Position numbers and translations under genes: made by a program
Notes under the pieces: generated by a model
Told to the model about the DNA's origin: nothing
What the model saw: the letters and a program-made list of their open reading frames with translations, nothing else
The model's database searches: none
Shown: positions 23,759-29,893 of the stretch, in pieces
How the letters are laid out: each line of letters opens with the position of its first letter
Position numbering within the stretch: position 1 is the first letter of the stretch
NCBI GenBank assembly: GCA_046730475.1
Contig: JBKPIY010000038.1
Location: forward strand, 1-29,893
Reading direction: 5' to 3'
Source: JBKPIY01 sp046730475
GTDB taxonomy: Bacteria; Actinomycetota; Thermoleophilia; Solirubrobacterales; 70-9
DNA length: 29,893 nucleotides

Positions 23759-23762
<4 letters not shown>
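22077..23762 (+). CDS. Secreted sulfatase (formylglycine-dependent)
   Basis: 561-residue sulfatase removing sulfate esters from an unknown substrate outside the membrane. A basic N-terminus (RSQRRRRALA) and hydrophobic core to about residue 38 form a signal peptide or anchor. The metal site begins LLFVTDDQT (D54, D55). The CxPSR-type motif C100-P-S-R103 in NPLSCPSRTTIQSGQ marks the cysteine oxidised to formylglycine, so a formylglycine-generating enzyme must exist elsewhere in the genome. FVSDNGFLRGEHR carries the later Asp-Asn metal ligands. The C-terminus is basic. The start could also be GTG 22071 (two residues longer). It converges on purA with a shared CTAG stop. Confidence 0.9.
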
Positions 23763-25114
<1,352 letters not shown>

Positions 25115-25120
25115 CGGAGC

Positions 25121-25149
25121 ATTATGAAGTCAGTCCGGGCTGAGTCGAC
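25121..25149 (-). promoter_or_regulatory. purA promoter (GTCGAC-17-CATAAT)
   Basis: Minus strand: GTCGAC (25149-25144), 17-bp spacer, CATAAT (25126-25121), then 6 nt to the GTG at 25114. Best -35/-10 pair among the leaderless sites. Confidence 0.6.
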
Positions 25150-25278
25150 GGGCGGGCAGACGTTGGGCCTGTAACAGGGTTGCGGGGTGGCGGCCAGAGC
25201 CGGCGCTGTTGCGCCCGCGGCGCTCGGCGCCGCCGGCCTGGCCGGTCAGCCTTCGCGACCCGCGAGGGATCGGTCAGA

Positions 25279-26058
25279 TCAGGCGCGGTGGTCGAGTGAA
25301 CCGAGGGTCCCGCCGCCGCCCCCGCCGAGCGATCCCGCCACCTCGGCCGAGACGCGGAGCCGGCGGTCCTCGTCGTAGAGGGGGAGAGGGTCGCCGCAGA
25401 TCTCCACCAGGCGGGAGACGACGCGGGCGCCGATCTGGCGCTCGAGGTCGGCCTCTCCGAGGTTGGTGGTGACGACCAGGGATCGCTCCGTCTCGTAGCG
25501 TTCGTTGACGAGCGCGTAGAGCTGCTCCAGCACCCATTCGGTCCGGTTCTCGGCGCCGAGGTCGTCGAGGTGGAGGAGGTCGACCGAGGTGAGCCTGGAG
25601 AAGAGCTCGAGGTAGGACTGCTCGCCGGGCTCGGAATCGTATGTACGGCGGATCCGGGCGAGCAGACTGGGCATCGAGTAGATCGCCACCGACCGCCCGC
25701 CCTCGAGCGCCGTCTTCGAGACCAGCATCGCGAGGGTGGTCTTGCCGGTGCCGGCGCCGCCGACGAACCACAGCCCCCTCCCTCGCTCGAGGTTGTCGTC
25801 GATCTCCTCGCAGAAGGCGCGTACGCGCCGAACCACGATCTCGTTGATCAGGGTGACCGGGGGCCGGTCGAAGGAGACGCCGCGGTACTTGGCCGGGATC
25901 ACCGAGGCGACCCCGGCGGAGCGGGCCCGGGCGACGATCCGGTCCCGGCAGTTGCAGGGGCGAGCGACGTCCTCGGGGCCCAGGATCCAGCCCGACCCGT
26001 CGCAGATCCCGAGGGGGCAGAGGCGCGACTCGGCGGCTTGGGCGCCGCGCGCGGTCAG
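25279..26058 (-). CDS. DnaC/DnaI-like helicase loader ATPase with zinc finger, probable CTG start
   Basis: 259-residue AAA+ ATPase directly after dnaB and likely loading that helicase. The ATPase core has Walker A GGAGTGKTT (about residues 100-108), Walker B VDLLHLDDLGAE and sensor VVTTNLGE, as in DnaC/DnaI/IstB. The first ATG/GTG/TTG-type start is GTG 25902 (VIPAKYRGVSF). Upstream in the same open frame, however, lies a DnaC-type zinc finger, C14-P-L-G-I-C19-D-G-S-G-W and C35-N-C37. No standard start codon covers it. CTG at 26058, 5 nt after a strong GGAGGG inside the dnaB 3' end and one base past its stop, fits. If CTG is not used, the protein would start at 25902 and lack the finger. Ends with a Gly-rich tail. 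Confidence 0.85.
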   Translation of the reverse strand: MTARGAQAAESRLCPLGICDGSGWILGPEDVARPCNCRDRIVARARSAGVASVIPAKYRGVSFDRPPVTLINEIVVRRVRAFCEEIDDNLERGRGLWFVGGAGTGKTTLAMLVSKTALEGGRSVAIYSMPSLLARIRRTYDSEPGEQSYLELFSRLTSVDLLHLDDLGAENRTEWVLEQLYALVNERYETERSLVVTTNLGEADLERQIGARVVSRLVEICGDPLPLYDEDRRLRVSAEVAGSLGGGGGGTLGSLDHRA

Positions 26059-26059
26059 C

Positions 26060-27508
26060 TCAGCCCTCCTCGACGGCCGCGTCAGCGCCCTCGTCGAAGT
26101 CCGGAATGTCGGGCAGCGGCGGCCCTTCGCCGGCGCGCTGCTCGACCGGCCGCTCTCCCCGCGCCATGTCGGCGAACTTCGGGTAGTGCGAGAGAAAGAC
26201 CAGCTTCACCGTCCCGATGGGCCCGTTGCGGTGCTTGGCGATATGAAGCTCCGCGATCCCCTGGTCCTCAGTCTCCGGGTTGTAGTACTCGTCGCGGTAG
26301 AGGAACATGACGAGATCGCTGTCCTGCTCGATCCCGCCCGATTCGCGAAGGTCGGAGAGGATCGGGCGCTTGTCCGGGCGTTGCTCGGGGGCGCGAGAGA
26401 GCTGGGAGACGGCGAGCACCGGCACGCTCAGCTCGCCGGAGAGCAGCTTCAGCCCCCGGCTGAACTGGCTCACCTGCTCGACCCGGTTCGCCCGGGGATC
26501 GTCGGACCTGATCAGCTGGATGTAGTCGACGATGATCAGGCCGAGCTCGCGGCCGGCGCCGCGCTCCTGGGCGGCGAGCCGCCTCGCCTTCGCGCGCAGC
26601 TCGAGGAGGCCCAGATCCGAGGAGTCGTCGATCCATAGCGGCGCATCGGCGAGCCGGTTGTTCGCATCGACGACCTTCGGCCAGTCGGATTTCGACACCG
26701 TCCCCTTCCGGAGCCGGTCGGAGGAGATCCGGGCCTGGGAGGCGAGGAACCGCTGGGCCAGCTCGCTCTCCGACATCTCCAGCGAGAACATCGCCACGGT
26801 CTTCCCATGCTTGAGGGCGGCGCTTTCAGCGACGTTGCAAACCCAGCTCGACTTTCCCATCGACGGCCTCGCGGCGACCACGATCAGGTTGTTCGCCTGG
26901 AAGCCGCCGGTCTTGGCGTCGAGCTCGCGGAAGCCCGATGGGGTGCCGATCAGCTCGGTCCTGTTCTCGTGGAGGAGCTGGAGGCGGTCCCACTCGGAGT
27001 GGAGGACGTCCTCGAGGGACTTGAAGTCGGAGGCGCGCTCCTCATGGGCGACCTGGAAGAGGAGGCGCTCGGCCTGCTCGACCAGCTCGGTCGGCTCCCC
27101 ATCGCGCTCGGCGACCGACTGGATGATCGTCTTGGCGGCCGCATCGAGGCGGCGCATGAGGGCGTTCTGCTTGACGATCCGGGCGTAATGGCGGGCGTTG
27201 CCGGCGGCGGGGACCCGGGCGGCAAGGCTGGCGACGACGTCGCGCCCCCCTACCTGGTCGAGCTCGCCATGCTGGGCGAGCATCTCCGAGACGGTGAGGA
27301 CGTCGACCGCCCCGCTGCCCTCCCGGAGCCGGAGGATCGCCTCGAAGATCGTTCGATGCCGGTTTCGGTAGAAGTCGTCGGCTCGGAGGCGGACGTCGAG
27401 GATGACCGGGTCGATCGCCGCCTCGGAGACCATCATCGCCCCCAGCACCGACTCCTCGGCCTCGAGGTTCTGGGGCGGGACGATGGTGGTCTTCTCGGCG
27501 GTCGCCAT
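26060..27508 (-). CDS. dnaB: Replicative DNA helicase
   Basis: 482-residue hexameric fork helicase. The N-terminal domain starts PPQNLEAEESVLGAMM; the RecA-like core has Walker A ARPSMGKSS (213-221), MFSLEMSESELAQR, Walker B LIIVDYIQLI, the VSQLSR motif, LRESGGIEQDSDLVMFLYR and IAKHRNGPIGTVKLVF. No intein occupies the P-loop or other usual sites. The ATG at 27508 is preceded by GAGAGGAA, a purine-rich stretch set unusually close to the start. Long in-frame extension upstream is rejected because the family begins here. The end of the gene carries the Shine-Dalgarno sequence of the loader. 269 bp separate it from rplI. Confidence 0.96.
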   Translation of the reverse strand: MATAEKTTIVPPQNLEAEESVLGAMMVSEAAIDPVILDVRLRADDFYRNRHRTIFEAILRLREGSGAVDVLTVSEMLAQHGELDQVGGRDVVASLAARVPAAGNARHYARIVKQNALMRRLDAAAKTIIQSVAERDGEPTELVEQAERLLFQVAHEERASDFKSLEDVLHSEWDRLQLLHENRTELIGTPSGFRELDAKTGGFQANNLIVVAARPSMGKSSWVCNVAESAALKHGKTVAMFSLEMSESELAQRFLASQARISSDRLRKGTVSKSDWPKVVDANNRLADAPLWIDDSSDLGLLELRAKARRLAAQERGAGRELGLIIVDYIQLIRSDDPRANRVEQVSQFSRGLKLLSGELSVPVLAVSQLSRAPEQRPDKRPILSDLRESGGIEQDSDLVMFLYRDEYYNPETEDQGIAELHIAKHRNGPIGTVKLVFLSHYPKFADMARGERPVEQRAGEGPPLPDIPDFDEGADAAVEEG

Positions 27509-27777
27509 TTCCTCTCTCGCAGGGTCGCGCAAGCACCGGCGGATGGCCGGGCGACCGCCCTGACTCGATAAGGCTGCGACGACCCGAATCTCGCCCTCCC
27601 CCCGGGCGTGCGATCGGATCCGTCGGACAGCCTGAGAAAACCACAGGCGTCGCCCGGCCGCAACGACGATCCCGCTATTTGGCGGAGGATTCTTCCGGTC
27701 CCGGCCGATCACCCGGTCGGGGCCGCGGCCTCCTGTCGAGGCGGGTGCGGTGAGGCCCCCGGAGCGGGGAATGACCG

Positions 27778-28230
27778 CTATTTCGCCTCGGCGACGATCG
27801 TCTTCACCGTCGCCGTGGAGCCACCGACGAGCTCGACCTCGACCATGTACGTGCCGGTCTCGCGGATCGGCTCGGTGAGCCGGATCTTCTTGCGGTCGAC
27901 CTTGATCCCCCGCGCCGCCTGGATCGCGTCGGCGATCTCGCTCGCGGTCACCGAGCCGAACAGCCTTCCGTCCTCGCCGGCGCGGTGGCTGATCGTGAGG
28001 ACGGTCTTCGACAACAGACCGACGGTCTCCTCGGCCCGCTCGGCGGCCCGGCGCTCGGCCTCCTCGGCGCGCTCGCGCCGCCTCTGCGCCTCCTCGAGGG
28101 AGGCGGCGGTGGCGGGCTGGGCGAGCTTCCGGGGGATCAGGTAGTTGCGCAGATAACCGGGCGAGACGTCGATTGCGTCGCCGGCCTCGCCGAGACCCTC
28201 GACCTCCGCAAGCAGGATCGCCTGGGCCAT
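27778..28230 (-). CDS. rplI: 50S ribosomal protein L9
   Basis: 150-residue bL9 with the N-terminal rRNA-binding domain (ILLAEVEGLGEAGD, VSPGYLRNYLIPRKLA), the long connecting helix rich in Glu/Arg (EEAQRRRERAEEAERR), and the C-terminal domain beginning near KTVLTISHRAGEDGRLFGSVT. Lies 16 bp behind rpsR. Its SD (GGGAG) sits in the loop of a 6-bp AGCGGT/ACCGCT hairpin (28235-28254) whose other arm overlaps the rpsR stop, a possible coupling device. Fourth gene of the rpsF-ssb-rpsR-rplI set. Confidence 0.97.
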   Translation of the reverse strand: MAQAILLAEVEGLGEAGDAIDVSPGYLRNYLIPRKLAQPATAASLEEAQRRRERAEEAERRAAERAEETVGLLSKTVLTISHRAGEDGRLFGSVTASEIADAIQAARGIKVDRKKIRLTEPIRETGTYMVEVELVGGSTATVKTIVAEAK

Positions 28231-28246
28231 CGCCAGCGGTCTCCCG

Positions 28247-28531
28247 CTACCGCTCGCCCACGTAGGGCAGGAGCGCCAGCTCCCGCGCCCGCTTGACCGC
28301 GAGCGCGAGCTGCTGCTGGTGCTTTCGGGAAAGCCCTGTCACCCGCCGCGAGCGGGTCTTGCCGCGGTCGGAGATGAATCGGCGCATCAGGCCAAGGTCC
28401 TTGTAGTCGATCACGTCGACGTTGAGCCGCGCGTACTTGCGCGGGCGCCCGCGGTCGGACAGACCCCGCCGTCTGCGGCCACCGCCGCCGACGCCGCCGA
28501 TCCCTCCCCCGCTTCTCTGCTGTCTGGCCAT
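28247..28531 (-). CDS. rpsR: 30S ribosomal protein S18
   Basis: 94-residue bS18, the small-subunit partner of S6. The core reads IDYKDLGLMRRFISDRGK, RRVTGLSRKHQQQLA, KRARELALLPY. The N-terminal 25 residues are Gly/Arg-rich (GGGIGGVGGGGRRRR). The usual CPFC-type zinc cysteines are missing and the GLC of many homologues is GLS, so this is the zinc-free form. ATG at 28531 is chosen by length and by the position of the core; longer extension upstream would run over the intergenic hairpins. Confidence 0.96.
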   Translation of the reverse strand: MARQQRSGGGIGGVGGGGRRRRGLSDRGRPRKYARLNVDVIDYKDLGLMRRFISDRGKTRSRRVTGLSRKHQQQLALAVKRARELALLPYVGER

Positions 28532-28555
28532 CTGTGCTCGGTTCCCGTTATGACA

Positions 28556-28618
28556 CCGGCACGGCGGTCGCCGTGCCGGCTGGAAGCGGAATGGTACTAA
28601 CGCCCGCGCTCGGGCGTT
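28556..28618 (-). repeat. Two perfect hairpins between ssb and rpsR
   Basis: In the 112-nt gap two perfect stems follow each other: AACGCCCG/CGGGCGTT with loop AGCG (28618-28599, minus strand) and CCGGCACGGC/GCCGTGCCGG with loop GACC (28579-28556). Neither is followed by a U-tract. They could attenuate, process or stabilise the operon mRNA. Confidence 0.65.
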
Positions 28619-28643
28619 CTCGCACGGGGAAGCGGGCGGTGCC

Positions 28644-29096
28644 CTAGAAGGGGATGTCGTCGTCGGCGCTGCCGCCGACCGACGCCTGCTCGAAGTCCGA
28701 GGTGTCGGCGGGCACATCGGAGGCCGCCTGGAAGCCGTTGCCCCCACCGCCGTCGCCGCGGGAGCCCAGGAACTGAACGCTGTCAGCCACGATTTCAACC
28801 GCCTGTCTCTTCTGGCCTTCCTGCGTCTCCCATTCACGCCAGTCGAGGCGGCCGTCGACCGCCACCGGCCGGCCCTTTGAGAGGTAATTGGCGCAGTTCT
28901 CGCCCTGGGCGCCCCACACGGTGACGTCGAAATAGTTCGGCTTGTCGACCCACTCCCCGGTCGCGCCGTCCTTGCGGCGGCTGTTCACGGCGACCCGAAG
29001 CTTGCAGACCGAGGTCCCGCTCGGGGTCGAGCGAAGCTCCGGGTCCTTGGTCAGGTTGCCCGTGATCACGACTCTGTTCACGTTGGTCGCAGCCAA
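28644..29096 (-). CDS. ssb: Single-stranded DNA-binding protein
   Basis: 150-residue SSB with an OB-fold (NRVVITGNLTKDPELRSTP, VAVNSRRKD, PNYFDVTVWGAQGENCANYL, GRPVAVDGRLDWREWE) and the acidic tip DDDIPF used to recruit replication and repair proteins. The linker is short and Gly-rich. I start at TTG 29096 (MAATNVNRV), preceded by GGAAGAGGAG about 9 nt upstream, since homologues have these residues; GTG 29081 is the alternative. It lies between rpsF and rpsR as in many bacteria. A TAAGAT hexamer at 29139-29134 may provide an internal promoter. Confidence 0.95.
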   Translation of the reverse strand: MAATNVNRVVITGNLTKDPELRSTPSGTSVCKLRVAVNSRRKDGATGEWVDKPNYFDVTVWGAQGENCANYLSKGRPVAVDGRLDWREWETQEGQKRQAVEIVADSVQFLGSRGDGGGGNGFQAASDVPADTSDFEQASVGGSADDDIPF

Positions 29097-29133
29097 AGAA
29101 ATCAGTCTCCTCTTCCTTCGTTTCCGAACCTCG

Positions 29134-29139
29134 ATCTTA
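29134..29139 (-). promoter_or_regulatory. Possible internal -10 (TAAGAT) before ssb
   Basis: TAAGAT on the minus strand would start transcription about 30 nt before the ssb TTG, with the SD in that leader. No -35; weak. Confidence 0.25.
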
Positions 29140-29208
29140 AGTCGCGGCCCGGCGCCTTCTCTCCCCCGGGGGCGGGAAAGGCCGCAAACTGCCGGAATCG
29201 GGTGCGGG

Positions 29209-29601
29209 TCAGTCCTCGCGCTCGTCGCGCCGGGGGCGACGCTCGCGGTCGCCTCGCTCGGCGCCAACCGCCGCGGGGCGCTCGGTGGCGGGGGGCGGCG
29301 GGGTGGTCGGAGTCTCCGGGTCGACCTTGAAGATCCGGAAGCGGAGGACGCCGTCCGCGATCTTCAGGCTGTGGTCGAGGCGGTTGAGGAGCTCGCTCTC
29401 GGCCTCGAAGCGGAAGTAGCGGTAGTCGGCCTCCGAGCGCTGGCGGATCTCGTAGGCGAGCTTGCGAATCCCCCAGCTGTCGGAGTGCTCGAGGGTGCCC
29501 GCGGACTCGATCGCCTCGCGGGCCTCGCCGGCAAGCCGGTCGCGGGCACCGTCGTCGGCCTCCGGATCGAGCATCAGAACCAGGTCGTAGTGTCTGGCCA
29601 T
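29209..29601 (-). CDS. rpsF: 30S ribosomal protein S6
   Basis: 130-residue bS6. The fold segments are YDLVLMLDPEA, SWGIRKLAYEIRQRSEADY and YFRFEAESELLNRLDHSLKIADGVLRFRIFKV. A Pro- then Arg/Asp-rich tail extends past the core. I start at ATG 29601 (MARHYDL) by homology; an in-frame ATG at 29616 would add five residues and lies inside the leader hairpin. First gene of the rpsF-ssb-rpsR-rplI cluster, whose product pairs with S18 encoded two genes later. No SD lies between the hairpin and 29601. Confidence 0.96.
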   Translation of the reverse strand: MARHYDLVLMLDPEADDGARDRLAGEAREAIESAGTLEHSDSWGIRKLAYEIRQRSEADYRYFRFEAESELLNRLDHSLKIADGVLRFRIFKVDPETPTTPPPPATERPAAVGAERGDRERRPRRDERED

Positions 29602-29610
29602 AGAGATTGA

Positions 29611-29634
29611 CGCCATCCCCGCGGGGGGATGGCG
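29611..29634 (-). promoter_or_regulatory. rpsF leader hairpin, candidate S6:S18 autoregulatory element
   Basis: Perfect 10-bp stem CGCCATCCCC/GGGGATGGCG with loop CCGC on the minus strand. It begins at about the predicted transcription start (7 nt after TATAGT) and ends 9 nt before ATG 29601. The 3' arm includes another in-frame ATG and a GGGG stretch. The CCG in the loop recalls the trinucleotide recognised by S6:S18. Confidence 0.6.
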
Positions 29635-29641
29635 GCGAGCG

Positions 29642-29647
29642 ACTATA
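29642..29647 (-). promoter_or_regulatory. -10 element TATAGT of the rpsF operon
   Basis: TATAGT on the minus strand, 7 nt before the hairpin and about 40 nt before the rpsF ATG. No clear -35. Confidence 0.55.
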
Positions 29648-29726
29648 GCGGAGCCCCGGCTGGCGCCCGCCGACCCGTGCGGGGGAGAGAACCCCTCGGT
29701 CGGACCTCACCCCGGCGGTGAGCGGG

Positions 29727-29893
29727 ATGCGGATCAGGCGGGAGGCCGCGGCCAAGATCGTCGCCGGGGTTGCCGCCGCCCTGGTGATCATCGGGGTGGC
29801 CCCGTCGCTGCTCGCCTCCCCGGCGCCGGCGCCGCTTCCGCCCGATGTCGGCCTCGGGGTCCCGGCGGCGAGTGCGCCGGCGGCGCCGAGGCC
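29727..29893 (+). CDS. Exported or membrane-anchored protein, 3' truncated
   Basis: The ATG at 29727 (or GTG 29718, three residues longer) opens a frame running past the window end. It starts with a basic stretch (MRIRREAAAK), then a hydrophobic helix (IVAGVAAALVIIGVAPSLLA), then a Pro/Ala-rich region. This looks like a signal peptide or anchor of a secreted protein. It diverges from rpsF, 126 nt between starts. The function lies in the missing part. Confidence 0.6.
   Translation, partial: MRIRREAAAKIVAGVAAALVIIGVAPSLLASPAPAPLPPDVGLGVPAASAPAAPR

Noticed and set aside
26060..27508. Intein in dnaB
   Set aside because: Checked because dnaB is a frequent host; the P-loop and later motifs are continuous and the length is normal.
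27509..27777. Extra gene between dnaB and rplI
   Set aside because: The in-frame extension of dnaB and the plus-strand frame there lack coding features; only a possible dnaB leader remains and no clear promoter was seen.

Overview
The window is a GC-rich (roughly 70%) bacterial chromosome segment, densely packed with genes on both strands. Gene content points to an actinobacterium of the Thermoleophilia (Solirubrobacterales/Gaiellales) type. The dCTP deaminase is very like the mycobacterial bifunctional enzyme. The respiratory genes are menaquinone-type. A DnaC-like helicase loader sits behind dnaB, and leaderless promoters are frequent. The taxonomic call is inference from gene content and style; no 16S rRNA gene is present.

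Layout. 1-5018: the 3' part of an alkaline-phosphatase-superfamily hydrolase, a GtrA-type membrane protein, a convergent YmdB-type metallophosphoesterase, and an ABC ATPase/permease pair. 5122-8527: a tetrapyrrole operon, hemB, a fused AhbA/AhbB-type (siroheme decarboxylase/Lrp-like) gene, and hemL. 8568-11424: an uncharacterised helical protein followed by a split cytochrome bc complex (Rieske qcrA, b6-like qcrB, subunit IV-cytochrome c fusion qcrC). 11468-13220: menaquinone methyltransferase and a polyprenyl diphosphate synthase. 13306-14990: a small zinc-ribbon protein, diverging from a dCTP deaminase interrupted by a 207-residue mini-intein. 15077-16961: tatA, tatC and a membrane-anchored helical repeat-like protein. 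17032-17104: tRNA-Lys(CUU). 17105-19745: an accessory-looking stretch with a hypothetical protein, a secreted PKD-repeat protein and small ORFs. 19910-23762: a nucleotide-sugar dehydrogenase, an integral membrane protein and a secreted sulfatase. 23759-29601, minus strand: purA, then the conserved rpsF-ssb-rpsR-rplI-dnaB-dnaC-like replication/ribosome cluster. A truncated exported or anchored protein begins at the right edge.

How the genes fit together. The heme genes, the bc complex, menaquinone synthesis and the Tat translocon (needed for Rieske export) form a coherent respiratory block. The sugar dehydrogenase, PKD protein and sulfatase suggest surface polysaccharide or envelope functions.

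Most noteworthy: the intein at the most conserved motif of Dcd; a recurrent TAnnnT element 6-9 nt upstream of start codons, predicting many leaderless mRNAs and correcting several starts; a DnaC-like loader whose zinc finger can only be translated from a CTG start behind a strong Shine-Dalgarno sequence inside dnaB; a perfect hairpin at the predicted 5' end of the rpsF mRNA that contains an in-frame ATG; and two convergent gene pairs whose stop codons share one CTAG palindrome. No CRISPR array, transposase, integrase or phage gene was seen.
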